A stretch of 64,000 nucleotides of DNA from Gracilaria domingensis (taxonomy: Eukaryota > Rhodophyta > Florideophyceae > Gracilariales > Gracilariaceae). The DNA is taken from NCBI GenBank assembly GCA_022539475.1, contig VCMS01000163.1, forward strand, positions 1 to 64,000, written 5' to 3'. Below are positions 19,644 through 28,689 of the stretch, one piece after another. Both the position numbers and the translations under genes were made by a program. Within the stretch, counting starts at the first letter, position 1. Each line of letters opens with the position of its first letter. The notes under the pieces are model-generated. The model ran no database searches and was not told where the DNA came from. It saw only the letters and a list, made by a program, of their open reading frames with translations.

Positions 19644-20714
19644 TCATTCATTCTCTTGATGCTCAGATGCTGCTTTTGGTTCCACAACCGCATCCACATC
19701 CATGCGTTGCTCGTTGCTCCTCTTTCTCTCTTCTTCCACTCGGGCCGCTGCTTTGGCCTTGGAAAACGCCATCAGAAAGAGAGACCTCTTGTCACTTATC
19801 TGAGACAGGATTTCGTCAACAGAAGGAACGGTGTTCAACCATCTCCGACCCAACGCGTACCGCACAGCTCCATCATTCTCTCTTGCGCGGGCGAAAAGCT
19901 TCATCACCGAGAACTGTATATCCCAGGCTGTGGGTCCCTCAAACCTCCGTTTGCATCGTCTCTGAAACTCATGTAGAAGATATGGCGCAATCTTTTGCAC
20001 ATCTGCCAATCTTACGTTCACAAGCTTCCCTTCATCTCCTTCGTCCTGCGGCAAAAGACGTGCAACCACCTCATCCTCATTGCTATCGGACTTTCCAACA
20101 ATATACCACACCTTTCGCCCACCATTCGGAATCCCTGTGCCACTATGTACGGTTCCGCGACTGCTTTTGATGATCTCCTTCCACGTAAGTGCTTGCGTTA
20201 CTTCGGCTCGCACCCGCACGAGATTTCTCAATTCATCGTAATCCATGTTCCTCGGTGGGCGTGGGCCAGATACCTCGAGTATCAAGTGTCCTTTGCTATC
20301 CAGGAAGCCATCCAGGTAAGTGCCATCATAAAAATGTACTTTGACCCTCAGAACGTCCACTTCGCTCCACAGTGGTCTCGGTCGAATAATCCTCAGAGGC
20401 TGGGGGTCCAGCCATGCCGCATACCACCCAGCCCAAGGTGGCAAACAAGCTTCAGAGAACAACTTGGCATTCTCTTTGTCTTCACGAGTTTCATACTCTT
20501 TTGGCTTTCCAGAGGGAACCCATCTTAAGTACGGTATGTACACAAACACACAGCCGTGACGCCTGGTAGGATCAGGAAAGAGTACATCGTTCGATAGGAT
20601 GGATGAAAACGACTGAGTTCGTTCTCCTCTGCCTTCGCACTGGCATGGACTTGTCGAAGTTGGGAAGTACAGAAGCCTACAAGAGCCACAAACATCACGG
20701 TACTGGTGTAGCAT
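19644..20714 (-). CDS. Unknown 356-residue protein
   Basis: I do not recognise this protein. The frame starts at an ATG at 20714. The first 45 residues look unlike the rest, and a 5' exon boundary near 20560-20600 is possible, so the start is uncertain. The middle is rich in aromatic residues and prolines (LPPWAGWYAAWLDPQPLRII), then VHFYDGTYLDGFLDSKGHLI, a beta-rich stretch. A conserved-looking helical segment follows (PYLLHEFQRRCKRRFEGPTA). The C-terminus is charged and Lys/Glu-rich, possibly coiled coil. No signal peptide or membrane span is evident. An 11-bp palindrome that recurs four times in the window lies about 126 bp upstream of the start. The long uninterrupted frame and protein-like composition support a real gene. 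Confidence 0.6.
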   Translation of the reverse strand: MLHQYRDVCGSCRLLYFPTSTSPCQCEGRGERTQSFSSILSNDVLFPDPTRRHGCVFVYIPYLRWVPSGKPKEYETREDKENAKLFSEACLPPWAGWYAAWLDPQPLRIIRPRPLWSEVDVLRVKVHFYDGTYLDGFLDSKGHLILEVSGPRPPRNMDYDELRNLVRVRAEVTQALTWKEIIKSSRGTVHSGTGIPNGGRKVWYIVGKSDSNEDEVVARLLPQDEGDEGKLVNVRLADVQKIAPYLLHEFQRRCKRRFEGPTAWDIQFSVMKLFARARENDGAVRYALGRRWLNTVPSVDEILSQISDKRSLFLMAFSKAKAAARVEEERKRSNEQRMDVDAVVEPKAASEHQENE

Positions 20715-21472
20715 TCTGTGCGTCGGTTGTCGGCGACTTTGTTGTGAGTCACCACTTGTGACTAAGATATCCGTATCAACCCGTCTGCGAAAGACTCATC
20801 CAGCTAAGCAATCACCTTGAGAGGGCTACCTTTGTACTGTACCGCCGGTACGCTTTTCATTGCACAAGATCTGAACCACATCTCCGTCTTCGAAATTCAA
20901 CTTTTTTGCCCAGTGCTCGCAGGTTCCAAACCTTGCTTCAAGCAAGAACTTGGCTCAAGTCTTTGGTTTTCGAATGAGGGGAGTCATGATGACACCCTCT
21001 CTGACAGAATACTCTTCAGTACAGCCACCACTACAGCTTCGAGCACCACCATATGTTGAGTTGAATGACGATCACACCATACGTCACTGAGGGTTCAAAC
21101 AAGCGTGACAGGGGGTTCTGGCACGATACCAACTTTCAATTTTGTATCAGTACGTGTAGCCAGCCAAAATGGATATTTGTTGTCAGTTTCGCGAACCCCT
21201 CAAAGACTTGATACTCTTCATTCGACTCCTTCGAGTCAAAACTGCAGATATCATCATTGCTGGGCCTTCGGCCACTCGAGCAAGTCATTCTGCTGTGTGC
21301 TGCATTCATTGAGGATCATCGCATCAAATCGCATCGCATTGCAACCCTTCAATTGAGAGGCTCTTTGACAAAGTCTAACTGTGCTACAGTGCAGAACTAC
21401 TAATTCGACGAACGCTGGACATCGGCAATCTGTTTCACCCTTTTCCCCCTACGTTTGACGCGATCGTTTCGG
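20715..21472. other. Divergent promoter region, unknown gene and PMT
   Basis: This 760-bp gap separates two divergent genes, so it should carry both promoters. The palindrome TACCGCCGGTA lies at 20840-20850. No further gene is seen. Confidence 0.5.
20840..20850. repeat. 11-bp palindrome TACCGNCGGTA, copy 1
   Basis: The sequence reads TACCGCCGGTA. Other copies are at 34735, 36701 and 48592. It lies in the upstream region of the gene starting at 20714 on the minus strand. Confidence 0.6.
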
Positions 21473-23122
21473 ATGCGTGTGCAGAAACCGCCGCTTCCTC
21501 CTTCGCGGACATTGATAAAGGGAGCCTGCAGCACCCAGAAGTCTTTGGAAGCTATGGGAGACGCGCCACCCAAATCCCAGGGGGGTCACAGATGGGCATC
21601 GAACACTGCGCAGGGCTCATCTTCGCGTAGATCACCTAAACCCGACACAAAAGCTGGCGGAGATGAATTTAAAGACACCTTAACTTCGCACAATGGTCTT
21701 CGTCAAAGTTTTGCGGCCGCTCGGGACAATTACATTCAGTGGTCGCTGCTAATCATTGCATGGTTTATTCGATTCTATAGGCTTGGTGAACCAGCTGCAG
21801 TAGTCTTCGATGAGTACCATTTCGGCACTTTTGTAGACAACATTATCTCTGGGGCTACTCACTTTGATATTCACCCACCACTCGGAAAGCTTACGCTCGC
21901 GTTTTTCGGATGGCATGTGGGCTATCGCCCTGATCCCGATTTCGGCTACGAAGAGATTGGGAAGGCATACAACTCCGTCTTGTACTATCCGCTTCGTGAA
22001 GTTGCTGCAGTTTTCGGAGTAATCACTGTCCCGTTGATGTATGCGACTGCACGGACGTTGGGAATGTCTTGGGTCGGTGCCTTAGTCTGCGCTGGGCTTT
22101 TCTGTTTCGATAACTTGAACATCATTGAAAGCAGGTTAATATTGATGGACTCGCAAATTACTTTTTACCTAGTACTTTCACTCTACTGCGCCTTCAAACT
22201 ATGGAAGACTGCTCCCCGTACATGGTCGCGCTTCTTTTGGCTCACCGCGACAGGATTTGTCTGCGGATGCTCCATAAGTGTGAAGTGGACCGCACTGGCG
22301 ACCCCAGGTCTCATTGCGATTGTCTCTTTCTTTGCTTTGCATTTCTTGGATGAACCATTAACTTTCTTGGAATGTGCATGGGCTGCTTTTGTGGGCCTGG
22401 GTTGGTACGCTGCACTCTTTTACGTCCACTTTCAGACTTTGACTCATACTGGTCCAGGTGTGGGCTTCTTTAGGTCCAGTTTCAAAGCAACTCTGATTGG
22501 AGAACCAAATTATGACCCAGAAGCAAAACGAGACCCTTTTCATAAGCTGTTCTTCTATCTGAACAAGTACATGTTCACTGCGAACGCAGGCATAACAACA
22601 AGGCATCATTGGGAGAGCTACTGGTATCAGTGGATTGTGAACTGGCGTGGACTCCTTTACTACAACAAGGAGGTTGAAGGGAAATGGGCTTCCGTTTACC
22701 TTCATTGTAACCCCATCGTATGTACAGTTTGTACTGTTTGTGTGGTCATATTCATAGTTTCAAGGCTCTTCGCAGTGCGCTACAGGAACCTGAAGGTTTT
22801 CAAGCCTCAGACCCGAGTTTTGTTAGGTTCGGCCATGCGCTCTGGGACGTTTCTATTCTGGGGTTGGATCATCAACCTTTTACCATATATTCTAGTTGAT
22901 CGCTCCGCGTTTGTGTATCATTACCTACCTGGGTTAATTTACGCGCAGCTGCTCGCCGGTCTCATGATCGACCAGCTGCCAATTAGCTTGAGAGTCATGA
23001 CAACGTCCGTTCTAATGTCGATGATCGTTGCTGCGTTCGTGAAGTATATCCCGTGGATTTACTGCTTCCCACTCTCAAGCGAGGGCCATGAACAACTTCG
23101 GTGGTACGGTAGATGGGATTAG
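21473..23122 (+). CDS. Protein O-mannosyltransferase (GT39), no MIR domain
   Basis: GT39 enzymes move mannose from dolichyl-phosphate-mannose to Ser/Thr of secretory proteins in the ER membrane. The protein has 549 residues from the first ATG (a later ATG at 21556 is also possible). The family signature is clear: VVFDEYHFGTFVDNIIS, with the catalytic Asp-Glu pair, then FDIHPPLGKLTLAF. About ten hydrophobic segments follow, including FGVITVPLMYATARTLGMSW and a C-terminal block with LLPYILVDRSAFVYHYLPGL. The loop that carries three MIR repeats in fungal and animal PMTs is too short for them here (about residues 335-420), so this resembles MIR-less forms. The conserved loop segment HHWESYWYQW is retained. 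A role in glycoprotein or cell-wall assembly is inferred. Confidence 0.88.
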   Translation: MRVQKPPLPPSRTLIKGACSTQKSLEAMGDAPPKSQGGHRWASNTAQGSSSRRSPKPDTKAGGDEFKDTLTSHNGLRQSFAAARDNYIQWSLLIIAWFIRFYRLGEPAAVVFDEYHFGTFVDNIISGATHFDIHPPLGKLTLAFFGWHVGYRPDPDFGYEEIGKAYNSVLYYPLREVAAVFGVITVPLMYATARTLGMSWVGALVCAGLFCFDNLNIIESRLILMDSQITFYLVLSLYCAFKLWKTAPRTWSRFFWLTATGFVCGCSISVKWTALATPGLIAIVSFFALHFLDEPLTFLECAWAAFVGLGWYAALFYVHFQTLTHTGPGVGFFRSSFKATLIGEPNYDPEAKRDPFHKLFFYLNKYMFTANAGITTRHHWESYWYQWIVNWRGLLYYNKEVEGKWASVYLHCNPIVCTVCTVCVVIFIVSRLFAVRYRNLKVFKPQTRVLLGSAMRSGTFLFWGWIINLLPYILVDRSAFVYHYLPGLIYAQLLAGLMIDQLPISLRVMTTSVLMSMIVAAFVKYIPWIYCFPLSSEGHEQLRWYGRWD

Positions 23123-23740
23123 AATGGGCTCTATGAAGTCTTGCCAGAGAGCGTTTCTAGTACGCTTATTCGACGTTGTTCGTGTTACGTATTGTAAAGT
23201 GGCAGACAGTGCATATATCCACTAACTGAAGTCTGGATCGTTCCAATGAATGTCGCCAGGTTAGCCTAGGCCCATAATTCTTCTCGCGTTGGCCGAATTT
23301 TATGATTCATGACTGACAGCAAAGTGCGTTAGTGAATGAGGACGGGTCGCTAAAAAGCAAAGGCTCTGATAAAGTAGAAGATTGGCGATTGAAAAGCGTT
23401 CCTTGTTGTATATGTTCCTTGTTGTATATGGTTACGTTCCTTACTCCAGAATAGGGCATTAATCATTCTCCCGACTTCCTATTACGGTCTATGGAAGCAA
23501 ATCTTCTTGCCTACATGGCAGGGCCCCTGAACCTTTGCCTTCGATGCATATGGCTATATGTAGATGAAGTTCATGACCCCATTCAACATTGATAGAAATT
23601 GTAAACCTCCTCCATTCATTCGCTTTCGCTACCTGTTAATGGACAAATGTTAGCTGAGTAACGTTTGTTAGCCAAATAAGAGTAGACTTTAGATATGCGG
23701 GTAACCTTGTAACATTCGTGAACAGGGCGTCTTCGCTTGG
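23123..23740. other. Convergent intergenic region
   Basis: The PMT and NB-ARC genes converge here. A short tandem duplication (GTTCCTTGTTGTATAT twice) lies near 23398-23430. No gene or RNA is recognised. Confidence 0.45.
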
Positions 23741-25252
23741 CTATGAAGGATGCGTTGATCCATTGATATCATCTGCTAGATGATTCCGAAAGAATTTTGA
23801 CGCTGCTGCAAGAAATGAAGGGCTTATTTCAGACCCGCCTTCCGATACACTTATGACTTGGGATAAGTGATATCCAACATTTTGTTTAAGATAATACTCT
23901 TCTTCAGTGCTTCGCTGCATCTTGGCCTGACTGGAAAGTGCTCCATCTTCGGCGGACCCGTTCGCTGTTGTAATCAAGAAAGAGTTGAGCAGCCTCTGAT
24001 GCCATATTCTGATTCCCTTTCCTTGCTTTGCTTCATAGCTGCAGAAATCTACGACAATATCAGGGATTGAAATACCAATCTTACCCTTTCTCATTTCCTG
24101 AAGCACAAGGCAAAGTCTCGCCAGAGATTGAACTACTCCTTTTGCTTCTTCCTTCTTGTCTAGGCCCCATAATCGTTGTAGAATAACAAGAGGCACCCAA
24201 ATGCCTTTCTTAAACGATGCAAGGGAACATACAGCGTCATGAGCAGTTAGGCTCCCGTTCCAGTCACCGCTTGATGATACGTCTCGCAAACATGCATCCA
24301 TCATTTTGAATAAGCCACATATTTCTCCGAATTGATCAAAGTTGTTCGTCAGATAAGTCTGATAGTGAAGCCACATACCGTCTTGGCTTTCTTTGGTATT
24401 GGCGCTGAGCAACAATCGTTTGATTGCGCCACCCACTACTGCAAGGAGAAGAGGCATTCCAGAACACTTCTTCAGTATAAAGCTGGTAGGGAAATCCTTC
24501 TTGGCGCAAACGGAATCGATATAAGAACGATCAAAAGCGGAATGTGCACAGAATATGTCACGGGAAACGTCGCCTAACGGCGGATAAAGCGGGATCTGTA
24601 GCACGGACGTGCCAGCAAAAGAACGAGCAATGCTGACGCTGCGGGTGGAGGTTAATATGGTCATTCGACCCAATGCTCTTGCATGTTTACGCATAGTTAG
24701 AATGGATAGGATATGCAGAACGTTGGGGTTACTTTCGCAGACGTTATCTAGGATGAGCAAGAATCGTTTCTCCTTCAGAAAGCGTTGGATAGACTCCATG
24801 CATTCGCCGTCGGGACGTTTTCGATCAAGCAGATTTTCAACTCTCTTAGCGGCTGTGGAACCGCCGAGCCGGTGCATGACCTCCAAAAGACGTGTGAAAG
24901 TTGCTTGGACCGTAATCTCTGGACCCAGATGAACAAGGCATATTCCGTCACGAAACACCCGCTGTACTTCCGGATAGTAAGCTAGCCCCCGCAAAAGGAC
25001 AGTTTTGCCGCATCCAGGCAAGCCAACTACGGCCACGGAACGTTTGTCCGAAATGACAAGATTACAGACGCTTCGTTCTATCCTGGTAGAAGACTCCGAA
25101 AAGTCAAGTACGTAGTGCGCTGGATTCGGACGCACTGCAACGAAAGCTGGTCGAGCATATCCCAAGCGGCGGCGCTTCACACGCGGCCTTGCGAAAGGTT
25201 TGGAGTCGTCCTCGCCGGGCTTGGTGGATGGACCGTCCTGGCCGATGTCCAT
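23741..25252 (-). CDS. NB-ARC (STAND) ATPase without repeat domain
   Basis: The protein has 503 residues. NB-ARC proteins are nucleotide-operated switches in plant and animal immunity and cell death. The P-loop is VVGLPGCGKT (about residues 75-84), Walker B is FLLILDN (about 165), a sensor-like ILTSTRS follows (about 200), and the GxP motif reads CSGMPLLLAVVGG. A winged-helix-like part with WGLDKKEEAKGVVQSLARL comes next. The C-terminus has NVGYHLSQV. A short basic N-terminus (RPRVKRRR) could be a nuclear signal. No TIR, CARD, LRR, TPR or WD domain is attached, so the sensing part is missing, supplied by another protein, or not yet recognised. The ATG at 25252 fits. Biological role is unknown; immune function is only by family analogy. 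Confidence 0.8.
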   Translation of the reverse strand: MDIGQDGPSTKPGEDDSKPFARPRVKRRRLGYARPAFVAVRPNPAHYVLDFSESSTRIERSVCNLVISDKRSVAVVGLPGCGKTVLLRGLAYYPEVQRVFRDGICLVHLGPEITVQATFTRLLEVMHRLGGSTAAKRVENLLDRKRPDGECMESIQRFLKEKRFLLILDNVCESNPNVLHILSILTMRKHARALGRMTILTSTRSVSIARSFAGTSVLQIPLYPPLGDVSRDIFCAHSAFDRSYIDSVCAKKDFPTSFILKKCSGMPLLLAVVGGAIKRLLLSANTKESQDGMWLHYQTYLTNNFDQFGEICGLFKMMDACLRDVSSSGDWNGSLTAHDAVCSLASFKKGIWVPLVILQRLWGLDKKEEAKGVVQSLARLCLVLQEMRKGKIGISIPDIVVDFCSYEAKQGKGIRIWHQRLLNSFLITTANGSAEDGALSSQAKMQRSTEEEYYLKQNVGYHLSQVISVSEGGSEISPSFLAAASKFFRNHLADDINGSTHPS

Positions 25253-25590
25253 GTCGAGACGCAGCTTGAGCCGGATCAGTGAGGCGGTAGGGGAGCGGTG
25301 AGACGGAACGACGCTGCACGTTCCGCAGAGTTGAAACTTCGTAGTTCACATGCTGCAGCTCGAACAAGCGAGTGGCCGAGGACGAAGCGCCATGTAACAG
25401 ATGAACGTTGCTGGATGTTTCAATGTGCTTGAGCGGAACACGCACAAGGCTGTGCGAGCGAAGTAGCCTTCTATGCTTATACTCTGTCCGATCTATAGAT
25501 CATCATACGCCTTATTAGGCATCTGAGCTCAGCGCGCTTTTCGAATATTTAAAATTTAGAACGGGAACCTCAAGCTTGTCGTTTTTCGTA

Positions 25591-25648
25591 AAGCAGCTTC
25601 CTTTGGTAACTTTACCCATTAGGTAAAAGTTACCATAGGAAGCTGCTT
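25591..25648. repeat. Inverted repeat (hairpin 1)
   Basis: Arms of about 27 bp start AAGCAGCTTCCT and end AGGAAGCTGCTT. One mismatch and one single-base gap separate the arms, with a loop of about 5 bases. Confidence 0.85.
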
Positions 25649-25691
25649 AGAATGATTGTAACTTGGGCAATACCCAAGTTACAATCATTCT
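25649..25691. repeat. Perfect inverted repeat (hairpin 2)
   Basis: Perfect 19-bp arms (AGAATGATTGTAACTTGGG and its complement) flank the loop CAATA. It abuts hairpin 1 with no spacer, so the two could form a double-hairpin structure. Confidence 0.9.
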
Positions 25692-26220
25692 ACTGTCGGA
25701 ACCTTATCGTTCATGATGAACTTTATTGCTCGCTCGTTTAAGACACCTTCGTTCATCATCATCATCATCATGAACGAGATGATTATGATCAGATAATCTG
25801 CACAGGGATCGCCTTCATCCGCGTCTTCTGCCCTCTACTTGGCCATGTGCGAAACAGTCATTCGATCGGGCCGTCATACGGTCATAACATACTCGCCCCG
25901 CACTCTCTGCTAGCACTTGCCCAAGAACGCGCATCCATCCCGTCTACAAAGCCCTTGAAGCTCACTGTCATGGCACCGTGAACGGTCTATTTGATGACTA
26001 TGACGCGTTAATGTGGCCCGCGTATGTATGGGGGTTGTCACTTTCTCACACGACATTTGAATTTTACATCGGGGCTAAGCCCATCCCCACCACTACGAAT
26101 GGCTTTTCAGACAATCCTTTGCAACACGTTTGAGTTCCACTCTTTTGCTCTTGCCTGTGTCTGTCTTTTGACTGCCGCTCGTGACGTCCAAACTCCTATT
26201 TTCATCCACATCTTTGGAAA

Positions 26221-27651
26221 ATGCGATACCCTCGTGCAGATCTCAAACTCTTTCAAACATTTGGAGACGAACAAGATATTCCACTCGTCTCCAGAATATC
26301 GAACAACTCGTGTGTACTCATCGCTGCTCTCACTAGCGGTATTGTGGACGTTTATAACCGCCCTTGCTACACGGCACAATTTGAAAAGTCCGAAGCTTCC
26401 TATACTAAGCATCAAAAGAATGGAACTCAAGTAACTGCTCTTGCTCTTCAAGATGGAGGTGCTCAAGCGGCGTCCGGTGATGCACAAGGCTTTCTTCACG
26501 TTTGGTTAACAAGTGATCCAACGAAATGCACAACACGGCAGTGCGGCTACGGTCCAGTGTCGGACGTGGCGATTAGCAGCCACTACTTGTTAGCATGCTT
26601 CAAAGCAACCGCTGAAAAAGATGGCTGCATGATCTTGTACAAGAAGGGACTTAATATCAAGGATGACTGGGAAACACTGAAGGTCTATGAGTCCGGAAAA
26701 TACTCAAAATGCGCGTTATCGGAGAAACTGAAGCTCAAAGAACTCAATTTGGTGTATTTCCACAACAAGAATCTAATCTACGAGAAGAATCCCCATGATA
26801 CTGATGAACAGCCATTTGACCTTCTTGAAGGTATGAAACCATTCTTTGTATGTCGCAATACTGCCTGTCTAGATGCACTGGTGTTTGCGGCATTGGTTCA
26901 GCGGTACTTGATGTTGTGGGATCCAAGACATCCCTTGACCAAATACAAGAATCCATTCTTTTTCAAGCTGAAGTCGTCCGATAGGGTTGCGTTGAACAAG
27001 ACATCATCCGCATCTTCTGTGTGTGATGGTCGTATGTTTATTGTCACCATTTTCGAGCAAAAATTGTGTCTTGTTACTTTAGAGCGAGAGGCTGTGCTGA
27101 AGTCGAACGCATCGACAAAGACTCAGGATGCGAACACGGTGACGAACCACACGGTCTTGAAGGCAATGCATGAACTGATTAGCGGAAACCCAGAACCTGT
27201 GGACACACTAGTGGCCGCAGTCGACGGCGCAGAACCTGAGACTGAACTCACCCCGAAAGCAGGAAAAGCTATCATCAGCGAAGAGACGTCAGACGTGGTT
27301 GCCGAACTGCCGAGAAAGCTTACGACCGAAGAAAATTCAGAAGTTTCTGGAGATGTTCCTAATGCTGCCTCAAGCGATGACAATATCTCCGAAAATGAGA
27401 AGGGCGGTGAGGACGAAAACGATATCTCTATGCAGGCATCCCCGAGTCAAGACGAAGATATCGTAGATAATGAAATCTTGGGTGACGACATCTCTACCCC
27501 GAATACAGAAGCCAGAGATCTGTTGATTCCGAATGATCCACAAAGCGACGACGGTCAGGATGATATAGTTGTCACTGACGGCGAAGACAATGAAGAAGAA
27601 GTTTTGGAAGATCCAGAGGGAATGGCTCACGAATTCTGGGGCTTGTTCTGA
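26221..27651 (+). CDS. WD-like propeller protein with acidic tail, unknown
   Basis: The protein has 476 residues from an ATG at 26221. Residues 1-290 read like a divergent beta-propeller: LIAALTSGIVDVYNRP, VTALALQDGG then ASGDAQGFLHVW, and QRYLMLWDPRHP each end in a W-D-like strand. The last 150 residues are very acidic and low complexity (SDDNISENEKGGEDENDI, DGEDNEEEVLEDPEG), ending HEFWGLF. Acidic-tailed WD proteins often act in ribosome assembly or chromatin, but the landmarks of WDR74/Nsa1 are missing, so I assign no family. It is divergent from the NB-ARC gene. No introns are visible. An upstream exon cannot be excluded. Confidence 0.65.
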   Translation: MRYPRADLKLFQTFGDEQDIPLVSRISNNSCVLIAALTSGIVDVYNRPCYTAQFEKSEASYTKHQKNGTQVTALALQDGGAQAASGDAQGFLHVWLTSDPTKCTTRQCGYGPVSDVAISSHYLLACFKATAEKDGCMILYKKGLNIKDDWETLKVYESGKYSKCALSEKLKLKELNLVYFHNKNLIYEKNPHDTDEQPFDLLEGMKPFFVCRNTACLDALVFAALVQRYLMLWDPRHPLTKYKNPFFFKLKSSDRVALNKTSSASSVCDGRMFIVTIFEQKLCLVTLEREAVLKSNASTKTQDANTVTNHTVLKAMHELISGNPEPVDTLVAAVDGAEPETELTPKAGKAIISEETSDVVAELPRKLTTEENSEVSGDVPNAASSDDNISENEKGGEDENDISMQASPSQDEDIVDNEILGDDISTPNTEARDLLIPNDPQSDDGQDDIVVTDGEDNEEEVLEDPEGMAHEFWGLF

Positions 27652-28689
27652 GTAGTAGGTCAATTGTGTGCTATCATCGAGGTTTGACAAATATGTAGCA
27701 AAGGTGCCGAAATCGAATGAAGCTCCTTGGAATTTAAGCGCACTTAGATATAGAAGCGTGTTTTATTTTACTTTGTACGGAATGCAAGGCTCGGCGGCAA
27801 CCTTGGCTCCAATTAAGGTTAAGATTTGTCTGCACAATGTGTTTGCGCATGTCGTGATGCCCCTCGATTTCGGATGAATAGTCGCGTTCCAGAGAATATG
27901 TGTAGCGCGAAATGAATCTTCCGTCGCTCTGCAGTTTCAGGTATGGTATTGAAAGTTCTATCGTATAATCATCAATTGGCGTTGTTGGCGAAAGCCCCAC
28001 CGCGGTTTTTCGAAGCGTTCTCACATCGGTGTTCTTTTCTGAGTGAGTCCCTCTTGCGCAAGTAAACTGGAATAGCAATTTGCAGAGAAATAGAACTTGG
28101 AAAAAGAGTTCATCAATAATGGCATCATGCAACCGCTTCCCTCCTTTTTCTTCTTATTTGGACAGTAGTTTCTAATTACGAAGCTACAGGAGAGCTTCAC
28201 AAGAAGCTCTTTCTCTTTACCAAGGCCAAGAAGTTCTGTGAATTATGTCAAATCAAGTACCGGCCGTAAGTACCGGTGCCAGCTGGGGCACAGGGCGGCT
28301 CTGCTCAAGATTTTTTGTTGGACCATGGCCTGAGAGTTACTTGGCCCATCTAAATAGATGGAGTGTTCTCTTTCTCAGTGAAATAGAGTTTCGTTTGTCA
28401 GAACCATTAGACTACGATCATCGTACATAATTTATTAGCCCTCTCTCTCTCTCTCTTTTTTATGGTCACATTAGCTTAACGAGAACTAAATGCAGAGCGA
28501 TCCTGAAAGAATCGCTCCCTCACCAGAAAGGCCAACACTTTGTCGGGCCTGCAATTTAAGTCCTTATAAAGAGAGAAAGAGATACAACTATCAGAGGCAT
28601 AAGTTTCGCTGCTTCCAATCCAATCTGGTGGAAGTTCCAAATCGGAAGTTGAAATCTACATTAAAGACGCACGATATTCGCAAATCCCT
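27652..28689. other. Convergent intergenic region with GA-tailed repeat
   Basis: The WD-like and peroxidase genes converge here. A copy of a dispersed repeat with a GA tail lies at about 28440-28570 on the minus strand. Nothing else is recognised. Confidence 0.5.
28440..28570 (-). repeat. Dispersed repeat with CCATAAA-(GA)n end, copy E
   Basis: Read on the minus strand it contains AGTGTTGGCC, then TTCTTTCAG, GTTAAGCTA, CCATAAA and a GA run. It aligns with copies at about 34040-34170 and 39590-39706. It lies about 120 bp beyond the stop of the peroxidase in the same orientation, so it may fall in that gene's 3' UTR. Confidence 0.7.

Larger units (their letters stand above)
25253..26220. other. 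Intergenic region with paired hairpins
   Basis: This region separates the divergent NB-ARC and WD-like genes. It contains two abutting hairpins (25591-25691) and a short CATCAT run near 25756-25770. No coding frame of substance was found. Confidence 0.5.
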
